From: Bifidobacterium pullorum subsp. gallinarum
GTDB taxonomy: Bacteria > Actinomycetota > Actinomycetes > Actinomycetales > Bifidobacteriaceae
DNA length: 64,000 bases
Direction: 5' to 3'
Assembly: GCF_000741215.1 (NCBI RefSeq)
Contig: NZ_JGYX01000005.1
Location: 310,001-374,000, forward strand
Part shown: positions 9,418 to 18,767 of the stretch, one piece after another
Position numbering within the stretch: position 1 is the first letter of the stretch
How the letters are laid out: the number at the start of each line of letters is the position of its first letter
Notes under the pieces: model-generated
The model's input: only the letters and a program-made list of their open reading frames with translations
What the model was told of the DNA's origin: nothing
Database searches by the model: none
Program-made: the position numbers and the translations under genes

Positions 9418-9969
9418 TCAGAGGAACGACGCCACCGAGGGGATCACCCCGACACAGATGAACGCGGGCAGGAAGCACAGCCCGGTCGGCATCAGCAAAC
9501 GGACGGACAGCTTCGCCGCGCGCCGTTCGATGTCGGCCCGTGCGGCCCCATCGACGCGTTCGATGGCGGCGGTCAATCGCTCCTCCGGCGAAGCACCGTA
9601 CAGCCACGCGTCCTCCAACGCATCCCTGACCTGCCGGCAGCTCACCCCATGCCGCCGTTCCTGACCGCACGGCACCACCCACGCCTCATGCCATGGCACG
9701 CCGCGGCGCAGCCCATCCGCTACTCCGCACAGATCGCCGCCGAACTCCCCGCCAACCACCCTCCCCACCTCGTCCAATGCCGTAGGGATCGATGACCCCT
9801 GCCGAATCACCACGGCCAGCATCCCCATCACCGCAGTCACGGAGGGGTCCTCCCACACCCCCTCCGATGATCCGCCGTCCGGCAGCCGGCCATGGCGTCG
9901 CTCCAGCAGCATCCACGTCATGCAACCCATTGAGACCGCCGCGCCCCACATCCACCACCCCATCGTCAT
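9418..9969 (-). CDS. tadC: Tad pilus platform protein TadC
   Basis: 183 residues, short for a T2SF protein but typical of actinobacteria. The middle has the T2SF-like SVTAVMGMLAVVIRQGSSIPTALDEVG and the C-terminus a membrane hairpin (RLLMPTGLCFLPAFICVGVIPSVASFL); an N-terminal helix lies at about 4-20. The ATG overlaps the tadB stop as ATGA. With TadB it forms the inner-membrane platform moved by the TadA ATPase. It corresponds in position to Rv3657c. Confidence 0.85.
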   Translation of the reverse strand: MTMGWWMWGAAVSMGCMTWMLLERRHGRLPDGGSSEGVWEDPSVTAVMGMLAVVIRQGSSIPTALDEVGRVVGGEFGGDLCGVADGLRRGVPWHEAWVVPCGQERRHGVSCRQVRDALEDAWLYGASPEERLTAAIERVDGAARADIERRAAKLSVRLLMPTGLCFLPAFICVGVIPSVASFL

Positions 9970-10619
9970 GAATCCCCCTCATCCTCGAACAAAGCGCGCA
10001 ACCACACCAGACCAATCAGATAGCAGACCCCTCCCAATCCCAGACACGCCATCCCGCCAGCCGAACCGAGCAGGAACCCCACCGGGTCGCCTCCCAGCAG
10101 CATGCCCATCGCCACCGTGAGGAACGGCAACGCCGACAACAACCTGACCGTGGCCAACGGCATGGCGAAGGCGTTGCGGCGCAGGTCCTCCATCATGCGC
10201 AGCCGTCGATAGTCGTCGGCCACCACGTCGAGGCAACGCACCATCTCGCAGCCCGAACGCTCGCTCAGCCGACACGCGGCCGTGAACTCGAACGCCATCG
10301 ACTCCACCTGCCGCATGGTCTCGTCACAATTCCGAGCACGCCGCAGCACCGCAACCATCCTGGCCACGGTAATGGACCGTGTGGCGAACGGATACCTTCC
10401 ATGACTCCCCAATGCCTCCTGCACCGTCCCACCGCCGCGCAGGCGGCCACGGACCTGGGCGAGGAACTCCCCCATGCCCTCGCCCGTCGGTACACCGGCA
10501 CCGGCGTTGCCCCCACCGCCGCAGGTCCGCCGCCGCAATCTGCATACCGCGCTTGGGCGCCATGCGGTGGCCACCGCGGCGGCAACCGCAACGGACGCGC
10601 ACACGGCCCAGCCCGTCAT
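9966..10619 (-). CDS. tadB: Tad pilus platform protein TadB
   Basis: 217 residues from the ATG at 10619, which overlaps the tadA stop in ATGA; longer in-frame starts run into tadA and are unlikely. It has an N-terminal membrane segment (GWAVCASVAVAAAVATAW), a T2SF domain with cytoplasmic helices (AACRLSERSGCEMVRCLDVVADDYR), and two C-terminal membrane helices (ATVRLLSALPFLTVAMGMLL and GMACLGLGGVCYLIGLVWL). It acts with TadC and TadA. Confidence 0.86.
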   Translation of the reverse strand: MTGWAVCASVAVAAAVATAWRPSAVCRLRRRTCGGGGNAGAGVPTGEGMGEFLAQVRGRLRGGGTVQEALGSHGRYPFATRSITVARMVAVLRRARNCDETMRQVESMAFEFTAACRLSERSGCEMVRCLDVVADDYRRLRMMEDLRRNAFAMPLATVRLLSALPFLTVAMGMLLGGDPVGFLLGSAGGMACLGLGGVCYLIGLVWLRALFEDEGDS

Positions 10620-11626
10620 GACCCCGCCGCCATCCATCGACGCCGGAACGGCTCCCATTCCGGCGCATACGCGGCGCGGCGGCCATCCCATGCGGCGATC
10701 GGCACGCCGGACAGGCTGCCGCGGTCATACACCAGGCAACCGATCTGGCCGATATACCGTCGGCCATTGCGCCGTTCCAGGTGCAGCACCACGTCGAAGG
10801 CACCGGCCATCAATATCGCCAACGCCTGGGGAGCCAATCCCGCCAATAGTCCCAGGGCTTCCATCCGCGCCGGCACACGGGCCACACCATCGGCGTGCAG
10901 GGTCGTCATACCGCCGTGATGCCCGGAGTTCAGCGCACGCAACAGATCGGCGATCTCCTCGCCCCGGCATTCGCCCAGCACCACACGGTCCGGACGCATA
11001 CGCAACGTGGCCTTCACCAGTTCCGGCAATCCCACCGCGCCGGCCCCCTCCACATTGGCCTCGCGCGAGACCAGCGACACATGGTTCGCCAGCCCCAGCA
11101 TGCCGAGCTCACGCACCTCCTCCACCGTTACGATGCGTTCGCTCGCGCCGCACTCGGCGAGCAGTGCCTTCATCAATGTGGTTTTGCCGGTGCCCGTACC
11201 TCCGGTGATCAGGATGGTCGCGCGCCTTGATACCAGCCCTCTGAGCAACGGCAGCCACGCCTCCGGCATAGCGCCCCGGACCGCCAACGATTCCAACCTG
11301 GGCACGCCGCATTCGGGGAAACGGATCGAGATCGCAGCGCCCTGTGGCACCAACGGCGCGATCACCGCATGCACGCGTATGCCGCCGGCGGTCGAGGCAT
11401 CGGCGATCGGACAGGCATCGTCCAGCCGTCGGCCAAGCTGCGCGCACAGCTGCACGGCGTAGTCGCGCACGGTCTGCGGGGAGCGGAACGCCGCATGCGG
11501 ATGAAACTCGTCCATCCCGTTGCCGCGATCAACCCACACACGCCCGTCACAGGTCACCGCCACATCGGTGATATACGGATCATGCGCCACATCCTCCAAC
11601 GGCCCCAGCATCAATCGGTCATCCAT
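10616..11626 (-). CDS. tadA: Tad secretion/pilus assembly ATPase TadA (CpaF)
   Basis: 336 residues from the ATG at 11626, preceded by GAGGGGG; a GTG at 11632 is an alternative. It is a hexameric type II/IV secretion ATPase that powers Flp pilus assembly. Walker A is ITGGTGTGKTTLMKALL near residue 178, with the arginine-rich RFPECGVP before it, an Asp box VTVEEVRELG, Walker B MRPDRVVLGECRG and the His box TLHADG. It overlaps the cpaE-like stop by a few bases and the tadB start by four, so the block is translated as an operon. It corresponds to Rv3659c. Confidence 0.93.
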   Translation of the reverse strand: MDDRLMLGPLEDVAHDPYITDVAVTCDGRVWVDRGNGMDEFHPHAAFRSPQTVRDYAVQLCAQLGRRLDDACPIADASTAGGIRVHAVIAPLVPQGAAISIRFPECGVPRLESLAVRGAMPEAWLPLLRGLVSRRATILITGGTGTGKTTLMKALLAECGASERIVTVEEVRELGMLGLANHVSLVSREANVEGAGAVGLPELVKATLRMRPDRVVLGECRGEEIADLLRALNSGHHGGMTTLHADGVARVPARMEALGLLAGLAPQALAILMAGAFDVVLHLERRNGRRYIGQIGCLVYDRGSLSGVPIAAWDGRRAAYAPEWEPFRRRWMAAGS

Positions 11627-12518
11627 CCCCACCCCCTCGGACCATCATCGACTCCACGCTGTCCGTCAGTCGCCGGATGGCACGACGGTTGCGGCCTCGG
11701 AGCGCGCGCAGCCCCAGCCCCTGGAGCATGTCGTCGTGCAGATGCCTGTCATAGCGCACACAGGCTTCGAGCGGCGCATCCAGATAGTCCTCGGCCTCCA
11801 CGCCGCTCACCACGCCTTTGCCGCGCGCGCCATGGGGATGGACTCCAACCAGCAGCGTCCTCTTGCGGAGCGTACCGGGGACGCGCTCCAGCCAGACCTT
11901 GGCCCTGGCCAATCCCAATACCGACAGCTCCACCGCCACAACCTGAACCCCGGCCGCCACACCCGGCAACCGTTGCCCGAGAGGACCCCGCCCGGCATCC
12001 ACCACCACCGTCTGGCTCGACTCGCACAGGGCGTGCAACACCGCCTCCACCTCCCACGAGCCCGGAGCATCGCCGCTCCATGGGTTGCATGCCAGCACAC
12101 CGATACGCCCCCACTGCGGCAGCTCATGGACCAGCGCCCCGCCGTCGATACGTCCGAGCGGGGCCTCCACCGTTTCGAAGCGAAGCCCGGATTCCCCTTC
12201 CAGGCCGAGCAGTACATCGAGGCCGCCGCCGTCGAAATCGGCATCGACCAGGGTGCACCGGCGGTCGCGCCGGTCCAATTCGGCGGCCATCATGGCCGAC
12301 ACCGTGCTGGCGCCGAGCCCGCCGCTGACGGCCGTGACCGCGACCAGGTTGGCGCGCAATGTGGCGGTGGCCAGCGCCGTCGGACGAACGCCCCCGCCGC
12401 GGCCAGCGGACGGCAACGCCACGGCTGGGACCGTCCGGTGCCGCGCCTGCACGGCGACGTCCGTGGTCTTGTCCCGCCGGCTGCGCGGCGGTGATGTGGT
12501 TCCTGGTGTGATACGCAT
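11619..12518 (-). CDS. CpaE/TadZ-like P-loop ATPase
   Basis: 299 residues from the ATG at 12518; no good ribosome site is visible, and a GTG at 12596 would add 26 residues. The core LVAVTAVSGGLGASTVSAMMA is a deviant Walker A (lysine missing, GGLGAST), followed by TLVDADFDGGGLDVLLG and VVVDAGRG, the pattern of MinD/ParA-type proteins used to place Flp pili at the pole. It matches Rv3660c (septum-site-determining-like) by position. The first 70 or so residues are basic and low in complexity. As first gene of the operon it follows element B. Confidence 0.82.
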   Translation of the reverse strand: MRITPGTTSPPRSRRDKTTDVAVQARHRTVPAVALPSAGRGGGVRPTALATATLRANLVAVTAVSGGLGASTVSAMMAAELDRRDRRCTLVDADFDGGGLDVLLGLEGESGLRFETVEAPLGRIDGGALVHELPQWGRIGVLACNPWSGDAPGSWEVEAVLHALCESSQTVVVDAGRGPLGQRLPGVAAGVQVVAVELSVLGLARAKVWLERVPGTLRKRTLLVGVHPHGARGKGVVSGVEAEDYLDAPLEACVRYDRHLHDDMLQGLGLRALRGRNRRAIRRLTDSVESMMVRGGGDG

Positions 12519-12561
12519 ACGACGATTGAATGCCCTGCCCCGGCTCGTACTCAAGCCCGAT

Positions 12562-12618
12562 GGGCCAATGTGGTCGAACGATGCCGGGTTATCCACACCG
12601 CCGGCGTGTCATCCACCG
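12562..12618. promoter_or_regulatory. Element B: second copy of the tad-flanking repeat with DnaA-box sequence
   Basis: Same element as 9207-9262, here upstream of (and partly in the possible leader of) the cpaE-like gene. TTATCCACA lies at 12589-12597. Conservation across a non-coding region, at the head of both blocks of the pilus locus, argues for a shared control site. Confidence 0.7.
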
Positions 12619-12643
12619 CGGCACCCCCATATGGCGTCCCATA

Positions 12644-12757
12644 CGACAACACGGCATCCAAGCGATGTCTTCGAAGCCGTGTCGTCAAACGACCATGACG
12701 ACACGGCATCCTAGGCATCGGTCAGAAGCCGTGTTGTCATGAACGTGCGACAACACG
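12644..12757. repeat. Two tandem ~52 bp palindromic repeats plus a half unit
   Basis: Two units, each with arms CGACAACACGGCATCC / GCCGTGTCGTC and ATGACGACACGGCATCC / GCCGTGTTGTCAT around a ~17-base loop, followed by a half unit (GCGACAACACGCC). The right arms of the two loops end in GAAGCCGTGT. A related half unit, GGCCGTGTTGTCGCACG, occurs at 59780-59796 next to the damaged restriction gene. The function is unknown. Confidence 0.75.
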
Positions 12758-12820
12758 CCTTCGAACGGTCATGGGGCTAACGGTCAGGGGTTATAGGCCA
12801 TGGGCCGACGGCCTGCACAC

Positions 12821-12850
12821 ATAACGAAAAGACCCGCCGAAGCGGGTCTT
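12821..12850 (-). terminator. Minus-strand intrinsic terminator without an assigned gene
   Basis: A 9 bp perfect stem (AAGACCCGC at 12829-12837 with GCGGGTCTT at 12842-12850) closed by a CGAA loop. Read on the minus strand it is followed by TTTTCGTTAT; on the plus strand no T-run follows. Nothing recognisable is encoded on the minus strand upstream (12851-13282). Confidence 0.6.
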
Positions 12851-13282
12851 CCGACAAGTCCAACAACGGCGGAATCGCAACACAACATCATCGTTGTAAC
12901 GGTAAGTCTTTCCAATGCCCGTTCAACGTAACAGTCCTTTGTGACCATACACTTTTGTGGGCTTCCACCTGTTCAGTTGTCCTTGTACTTGCCATTATGC
13001 TCGGCGCTGCGCCAGGCGCAACCCGAAAACCACGAATGTGTTCTTTTTTGCCGAAGTGTTCTGCAACCGAACATCGTCACGCCCTCCATGAGAGGTCCTG
13101 CGACTATCGAACGGGTTCCGATGTTCATTTCTGTTCGCATCGCCGCAGCGCGGCGTGTCGCAGCGCCGTCCTGCGGCCCGATCGCCCAACCATGCCCCCA
13201 ACGAGACAGTTTATGTAAACAGCGGTTGAATTCTTGCGTTTTCGCGTGCGCCGCAATCGTTGTCATCCTAAAGTAGAGGACT

Positions 13283-15520
13283 ATGGCACAGATATTCGAC
13301 GCATCATCGAAGGCGATCCTGCGCAGCCAAATCGCTGAGCACATCGCCGAAACCGATAAGGACGACAGGCGCGAGGCTCGCGACGGCGAGGCCCCGCTGC
13401 CCGATGACCGCTTCTTCGAGCGTGAGCTGAGCTGGCTCAAGTTCAACTGGCGTGTAATGGAGCTCGCCCAGGACGAAAGTTTGCCGCTGATCGAACGCGC
13501 CAGCTTCGCCGCGATCTTCGCCTCCAACCTGGACGAATTCTTCATGGTCCGTGTGGCCGGCCTGAAGCGCCGCATCGATACCGGCATCGCCGTAACCTCC
13601 TCCAGCGGACTGAGCCCACGCCAGCTGCTCCGTTCCCTGAGCGAGCAGGCGCACGTCATGCAGGACGAGCACGCCCACTACGTGGTGGATACGTTGCTGC
13701 CGGCCCTGGCCGACGAGCGCATCGTGCTGCTCAACTGGGACCAGCTGAGCACCTCCGAACAGGAGCGTCTGTCGCGCTACTACCGTCAGCAGGTGTTCCC
13801 GGTCCTGACCCCGCTGGGCGTGGACCCGGCCCACCCGTTCCCGTACGTCTCCGGCAAGTCGCTGAACCTGGCCGTCATCGTGGAGAACCCCACGTCCGGC
13901 AAGTCGCACTTCGCTCGCGTGAAGATTCCGGACAACCTCAACCGTCTGGTGCCGGTCGACGACCGCACCGACGAGGAGGGCGCCGAGGAGCGCTACGGCT
14001 TCATCACGATGGAGAACCTGATCATCGCGCACCTGGAGTCGCTGTTCCCGGGCATGATCATCAAGGAGGCCCGTTCCTTCCGCGTGACCCGTAACGAGGA
14101 CATCGACGTGGAGGAGGACGACGCCGAGAACCTGCTCAACGCGATGGAGAAGGAGCTGCTGCGCCGCCGCTTCGGACCGCCGATCCGCCTGGAGATCTCC
14201 GACGCGACCAGCCCGTTCCTCTCCCAGCTGCTCGCCGACCAGCTCGGCGTGACCAGCGACGAGGTGTACCGTCTGCCGGCCCCGCTGGATATGACCGTGC
14301 TGTTCGAGCTCGGTGGCATCGACCGTCCGGACCTGAAGTACCGTCCGTTCGTGCCGACCACGAACCGCCAGATCGCCGAGGTCGAGTCCAGCCGTGCGCA
14401 GGACATCTTCGCCGCGATCCGTCAGCACGACATCCTGCTGCACCACCCCTACGACTCGTTCTCGACCTCCGTGCAGGCGTTCCTGGCGCAGGCCGCGGCC
14501 GACCCGAAGGTGCTGGCCATCAAGCAGACGCTGTACCGCACCTCGAGCAAATCCCCGATCATCGACGCGCTGATCGACGCCGCCCACGCCGGCAAGCAGG
14601 TGCTGGCGCTGGTCGAGATCAAGGCGCGATTCGACGAGGACGCGAACATCGCCTGGGCACGCAAGCTCGAACGTGCCGGCGTGCACGTGGTCTACGGCAT
14701 CGTGGGCCTGAAGACCCACTGCAAGATCTCGCTGGTGGTCCGCCAGGAGGCCGACGGTCTCAAGCGGTACTGCCATGTGGGCACCGGTAACTACAACCCG
14801 AAGACCGCGCGCCAGTACACCGATCTGGGCCTGCTGACCTGCGACCCGGTGGTCGGCCAGGACCTGACCCGCCTGTTCAACCAGCTGTCGGGCTACGCGC
14901 CGAAGTCGAGCTTCCACCGCCTGCTGGTGGCGCCGCGCACCATCCGCACCGGCCTGATCCAGCGCATCCGCCGCGAGGAGGACGCCGCACGCGCCGGCAA
15001 GGAGGCGTGGATCAAGATCAAGGTCAACGCGATCGTGGACGAGAAGACCATCGACGCGCTGTACCGCGCCAGCCAGGCCGGGGTCAAGATCGACATCGTG
15101 GAACGCGGCATCTGCGCGCTCAAGCCGGGCGTGCCGGGACTGAGCGAGAACATCCGCGTCCGCTCGATCCTCGGCCGGTTCCTGGAGCACAGCCGCATCT
15201 ACGCCTTCTGCAACTCCGACGGCCCGCAGATCGGCGAAGGTCCGGTCTCCGGCCCCGAGGTGTGGATCGGTTCCGCCGACCTCATGCACCGCAACCTGGA
15301 CCGCCGCGTCGAGGCGCTGGTGCGCATCACCGACCCGGATCAGATCAACGAGCTGATCAGCTACGTCGATCTGCAGATGGCGGACAGCACCGCCTCCTGG
15401 CATATGCAGCCGGACGGCACCTACATCCGCCACTCCCGCGACGAGGAGGGCCGTCCGCTGGTCGACAGCCAGGACTACCTGATCAAGCGTCATCAGCGCC
15501 GTCCGCGCGGCAACAGCTGA
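13283..15520 (+). CDS. ppk: Polyphosphate kinase 1
   Basis: 745 residues, full length for PPK1. It builds polyphosphate from ATP reversibly via a phospho-histidine. The N-terminal domain starts [21 protein letters not shown], followed by the SLFPGM head-domain region. The catalytic core has [20 protein letters not shown], the autophosphorylated His of [21 protein letters not shown] near residue 498 and the second conserved His in [10 protein letters not shown]. The start has GTAGAGG upstream. mutT1 follows after a terminator, the same order as Rv2984-Rv2985 in mycobacteria. Confidence 0.97.
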   Translation: MAQIFDASSKAILRSQIAEHIAETDKDDRREARDGEAPLPDDRFFERELSWLKFNWRVMELAQDESLPLIERASFAAIFASNLDEFFMVRVAGLKRRIDTGIAVTSSSGLSPRQLLRSLSEQAHVMQDEHAHYVVDTLLPALADERIVLLNWDQLSTSEQERLSRYYRQQVFPVLTPLGVDPAHPFPYVSGKSLNLAVIVENPTSGKSHFARVKIPDNLNRLVPVDDRTDEEGAEERYGFITMENLIIAHLESLFPGMIIKEARSFRVTRNEDIDVEEDDAENLLNAMEKELLRRRFGPPIRLEISDATSPFLSQLLADQLGVTSDEVYRLPAPLDMTVLFELGGIDRPDLKYRPFVPTTNRQIAEVESSRAQDIFAAIRQHDILLHHPYDSFSTSVQAFLAQAAADPKVLAIKQTLYRTSSKSPIIDALIDAAHAGKQVLALVEIKARFDEDANIAWARKLERAGVHVVYGIVGLKTHCKISLVVRQEADGLKRYCHVGTGNYNPKTARQYTDLGLLTCDPVVGQDLTRLFNQLSGYAPKSSFHRLLVAPRTIRTGLIQRIRREEDAARAGKEAWIKIKVNAIVDEKTIDALYRASQAGVKIDIVERGICALKPGVPGLSENIRVRSILGRFLEHSRIYAFCNSDGPQIGEGPVSGPEVWIGSADLMHRNLDRRVEALVRITDPDQINELISYVDLQMADSTASWHMQPDGTYIRHSRDEEGRPLVDSQDYLIKRHQRRPRGNS

Positions 15521-15540
15521 CGCCGTATTCCGCATACCGC

Positions 15541-15582
15541 ACGATGGCCGGCCCCACGGGGTCGGCCATCGTCGTTTCTTAA
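15541..15582 (+). terminator. Terminator after ppk
   Basis: ACGATGGCCG at 15541-15550 pairs with CGGCCATCGT at 15563-15572 (extended by GCCCC/GGGGT in the middle), followed by CGTTTCTTAAG. It begins 20 bases after the ppk stop. Confidence 0.8.
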
Positions 15583-15618
15583 GAAAACTACGTAGCCGCA
15601 ACCCGGGAGTGACCTACA

Positions 15619-16695
15619 ATGAGAGGAATGGGAAACAAAGTCAGACGAGTCGTGGAAGCGGCGGGCGGCATTCTCTACCGTTGGCGCGAAACGCCGCCGA
15701 ACGCATCCGATTCCCCGGAACATGACCTCGACAACCTCCAGGTCTGCATCGTCCACCGTCCCAAATACGACGACTGGAGCTGGCCGAAGGGCAAACTCGA
15801 TCCCAACGAGTCGCATCGCCACGCCGCGGTCCGCGAACTCGGCGAGGAAACCGGCACCACCGTGGAGCTCGGCCCATACCTCGGCGAGGTCGAATACCCG
15901 TTGTCCGAAGAGGGCAAGAAAACCCGGCGGTCTAAGGACCGTACCGTCGACACCAAGCACGTCATGTTCTGGATGGCGCGTCCGGTCGAGGCCGTGGACG
16001 CCGAACACCTGATCGACGCCTTCGGCCCCGTGCACCGCGCCGACGTCGGCGAGATCGACGGCATCAGCTGGATGTCGGTACGCGAGGCGCGGCGCATCCT
16101 GACCCATTCCACCGACAAGGACCTGTTGGCGATCTTCGTGGACCGCGTCAGGGAAGGCGCCGCTCGCTCGCACGCGATGATCATCGTGCGGCACGGCAAG
16201 GCGGAGGCCCGCAAAGTATGGAAAGGCACCGACGCGAACCGCCCGATCACCCCTCGCGGCGCGGCCTACGCCTTCGCCCTGAACCGCGAACTCGCCTGCT
16301 ACAACCCGACACAACTGGCCACGTCGCCGTGGATGCGCTGCCAGGAAACCCTGCAGGTGCTCTCCTGGCAGACCGACCGCCCGATGAACCACGTGGACGA
16401 GCTGACCGAAGACGCCTTCGCGGAGGACCCCGACGCAACATGGCGGCGGTTCCTGCAGGAGATCCAAGACACCCTCAACAACCGTCGCAACACGGTCATC
16501 TGCATGCATCGTCCGGTCATCGGGGGCATGTTCGACCACCTGCGCGGCATGTGCGCCACCAAGCTGCTCGGCAAACGGCTCATCGCCAAATCCCCGTATA
16601 TGCCCACCGGTAACGCCGTGGTACTGTATGTCATCGATTCACCCAACGGTCCCCGCATCATCGACATCCAGAAGGTGGCCCCCATTGTCTACTAG
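15619..16695 (+). CDS. mutT1: MutT1-type Nudix hydrolase fused to a histidine phosphatase
   Basis: 358 residues, two domains. The N-terminal Nudix domain has a complete Nudix box ([20 protein letters not shown], then TG) at about 57-79, which binds metal and cleaves nucleoside-diphosphate bonds. The C-terminal domain starts [13 protein letters not shown] at about 188 (RHG catalytic histidine) and has [10 protein letters not shown]. This arrangement is that of mycobacterial MutT1, which removes 8-oxo-dGTP and 8-oxo-GTP; the phosphatase half can take the product to the monophosphate. GGAGTG precedes the ATG. Placement after ppk is conserved in actinobacteria. Confidence 0.9.
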   Translation: MRGMGNKVRRVVEAAGGILYRWRETPPNASDSPEHDLDNLQVCIVHRPKYDDWSWPKGKLDPNESHRHAAVRELGEETGTTVELGPYLGEVEYPLSEEGKKTRRSKDRTVDTKHVMFWMARPVEAVDAEHLIDAFGPVHRADVGEIDGISWMSVREARRILTHSTDKDLLAIFVDRVREGAARSHAMIIVRHGKAEARKVWKGTDANRPITPRGAAYAFALNRELACYNPTQLATSPWMRCQETLQVLSWQTDRPMNHVDELTEDAFAEDPDATWRRFLQEIQDTLNNRRNTVICMHRPVIGGMFDHLRGMCATKLLGKRLIAKSPYMPTGNAVVLYVIDSPNGPRIIDIQKVAPIVY

Positions 16696-17422
16696 CGCAC
16701 TGCACTACGGTTCCGGTTCGATCCTGCCCAGCCGCTCCGGGTTCGCCGCCTCCACGGGCGGCGCGCGGCCGGCGCGCCCCGGTCAGCTCAGCCAAGGGCT
16801 GCTGGACGGCCTGGCGGGCGGCGCCGATCCCGAAACGATTCGCGAGCTCAGCCATACCTCCGCGGCGGCCCTGCTCGACCGGGTCCATCACACCGAGGAC
16901 CCGGAAGTGGTCGCACGCGTGCTGACGCTGGTCGACCACGAGGGCGTGGACGTCATCGCGGAGCTGTGGAGCCACGCGGAGCCCGACTCGCTGCCGGGGG
17001 TGCTGTGGCGGCTGTACCTGCTGCGGACGTGGATGCGCAAGCGGACGACCGCGATCGCGCAGCTGTGGCGGCTGGGCGAGCCGACCGTGACCTCGGCCTC
17101 GGTGATTGCGGGCGTGAACCAGGCCCCCACCGAAGAGGACATCGCGGCCACCGCCGATTCGATTCTGGCCGGTGCGTTCACGGGTGATTTCGCCGTGGCG
17201 TTGGACCGTGCGGCAGTGTTCACCGACGTGGTGGCCAACGGGCTGCGGCTCCAGGCGCACCGGATGGTGGCGGGTTACGGCCCCGACGCCGCCGCATCGG
17301 ACGAGGAGAAAGCGGCGCGCACCAAGGCCGCGCGCCTCATGCACACGGCCGCCAACCTGATGAGCACCGCCAAGGTGTTCCATCACGGCGCCGCGCTCTG
17401 GCGCCACGGCAAGCTCGAATAA
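16685..17422 (+). CDS. Conserved hypothetical protein after mutT1
   Basis: 245 residues if it starts at the TTG at 16685 ([11 protein letters not shown]), which has AGAAGGTGG at the right distance and overlaps the mutT1 stop by 11 bases; a farther upstream start would run inside mutT1. The protein is Ala-rich and largely helical ([41 protein letters not shown]), soluble, with no motif I recognise. The overlap suggests translational coupling with mutT1. Confidence 0.75.
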   Translation: MSTSALHYGSGSILPSRSGFAASTGGARPARPGQLSQGLLDGLAGGADPETIRELSHTSAAALLDRVHHTEDPEVVARVLTLVDHEGVDVIAELWSHAEPDSLPGVLWRLYLLRTWMRKRTTAIAQLWRLGEPTVTSASVIAGVNQAPTEEDIAATADSILAGAFTGDFAVALDRAAVFTDVVANGLRLQAHRMVAGYGPDAAASDEEKAARTKAARLMHTAANLMSTAKVFHHGAALWRHGKLE

Positions 17423-17562
17423 TCCGGCGTGGCATACGACGCGAGCCTGTACAATGTAGATTCGCGCCGGACCGTGCTTAAGCCCCGGGCTCCATTTGTT
17501 GCCGCCGCGAGCGGCGTTTGCGCCGACAGGCGCTTTCACGGTTCGGCGCTTCGCCTAATCTT

Positions 17563-18597
17563 CTATCGCGTGGAATCGCGGCGCACCAAATCGAACGAGG
17601 TCACGTATTTGCGCGCCGGTTCCGACGACCCCTCGATGCGCGCAATCAGCATATCCACCGCGTGGCGTGCGTAATCGTCCACGTGCGGGTCGATCGTCGT
17701 CAATCCAGGCATGCAGTACTCGGCATCCGGCACGTTGTCGAACCCGATGACCTGCATATCCTGCGGCACGCGCACACCACGCCGCTGCAGCTCATGGATC
17801 ACCCCGATGGCGAGTGCGTCGTTCAGGCACATGACCGCATCCGGACGCGGCACATCCGGATCATCCAGCAGTCCAGCCACGGCGTCCCGGCCGCCGGACT
17901 GCACCCACGTGGCGTTACGTACCAGCCGCCAATCGACCTGCAGGCCTCGCTCCTCATGGGCCAGCACATATCCGCGGGTACGCATCGTGCTGGTGGTCTC
18001 GGGCAACGGCTCGCGGTCGGCGTCCGGGCACGCGTTCTCCGCGGTGCCGCCGATCAACGCGATCCTGCGGCATCCCGAATCCAGCAGCGACCCCACCGCG
18101 GTACGCACGGCCTCCACGTTCGGCATCGTGACCCAATTGGCCAGCCCCTGCGTATCGTAATCGCCCACAATCACCAACGGATACGGCTGATGCAGTATCG
18201 TGCGGTCCACGATCGGCGAGCCCATGAAGAAGATCCAGCCGTCCGCGGCCAGCTTCTTCGTCTCCGGAATCGCCTGTGCCAAGCCGCCGGCGCTGTTGTA
18301 GGTATCAGTGATCACCGCGTACCCGCGGGAACGTGCCGCCGCCACGATGCTGTCGGCGAGATAGGGCATGAACGGCTGGGAGAAATCGGTGATGGCCAGT
18401 CCGATGAGCTTCGTACCGCCGGTTTTCATGGCCCGGGCGGACACGTTGACACGGTATCCGAGGCGTTCGATGGCATCCTGGACACGCTGGCGCGTCTCCG
18501 GGCGCATACTGCCGGTGTTGTTCAGCACATTCGACACCGTCTTGATGGAGACGCCCGTCTCGCGCGCCACGTCGGTGATGGTCACCCGTTTCGCCAC
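17563..18597 (-). CDS. LacI-family transcriptional regulator (arabinoside-linked)
   Basis: 344 residues from the GTG at 18597, which has GAGAGGGG upstream; the frame is open further upstream but has no plausible start and lies over another gene. The N-terminal LacI helix-turn-helix and hinge read TITDVARETGVSIKTVSNVLN and SARAMKTGGTKLIGL. The periplasmic-binding-like effector domain ends with LPQDMQVIGFDNVPDAEYCMPGLTTID-type motifs. It lies 170 bases downstream of a GH51 gene in the same direction and most likely represses it in response to an arabinose-type sugar. Confidence 0.9.
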   Translation of the reverse strand: MAKRVTITDVARETGVSIKTVSNVLNNTGSMRPETRQRVQDAIERLGYRVNVSARAMKTGGTKLIGLAITDFSQPFMPYLADSIVAAARSRGYAVITDTYNSAGGLAQAIPETKKLAADGWIFFMGSPIVDRTILHQPYPLVIVGDYDTQGLANWVTMPNVEAVRTAVGSLLDSGCRRIALIGGTAENACPDADREPLPETTSTMRTRGYVLAHEERGLQVDWRLVRNATWVQSGGRDAVAGLLDDPDVPRPDAVMCLNDALAIGVIHELQRRGVRVPQDMQVIGFDNVPDAEYCMPGLTTIDPHVDDYARHAVDMLIARIEGSSEPARKYVTSFDLVRRDSTR

Positions 18598-18767
18598 AGC
18601 ACCCCTCTCGTCGTACCATCGGGCATGTTCCGCACGGTTCAGGCGGAACGCCCGTCTGATTCCAGCATAACGCGTTTTCCCCAGCCGGCCCGTTCCCTTC
18701 CGCCCGGCCCGGGGAGCAGGGCCGTGCGATCCGTCCTTCTCCGGAACGGACCGCGCGGCCCATCGCG

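Larger units (their letters stand above)
12519..13282. other. Long intergenic region between cpaE-like gene and ppk
   Basis: 764 bases between divergent genes. It holds element B (12562-12618), a pair of palindromic repeats (12644-12757), a hairpin oriented as a minus-strand terminator (12821-12850), and the ppk leader. The stretch 12851-13282 has no credible protein gene. It includes the imperfect palindrome GTTTATGTAAAC and a few scattered GTTC motifs near 13120-13140 that are too irregular to call a Pho box. Confidence 0.6.

Noticed and set aside
13115-13145. A Pho box upstream of ppk from repeated GTTC
   Set aside because: Spacings between GTTC motifs are 8 and 10 bases, not the regular 11 of actinobacterial PhoP sites.
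12941-13276. A 111-residue plus-strand frame before ppk
   Set aside because: No ribosome site, erratic composition and no family resemblance; it would occupy the ppk leader.
12973-13659. A 228-residue minus-strand frame across the ppk start
   Set aside because: Half of it overlaps ppk antisense; the intergenic half has no recognisable domain and no ribosome site. A transcript may exist but not this protein.
13304-15601. A 765-residue minus-strand open frame opposite ppk
   Set aside because: The plus strand encodes an unmistakable full-length PPK1; the opposite frame has antisense composition only.
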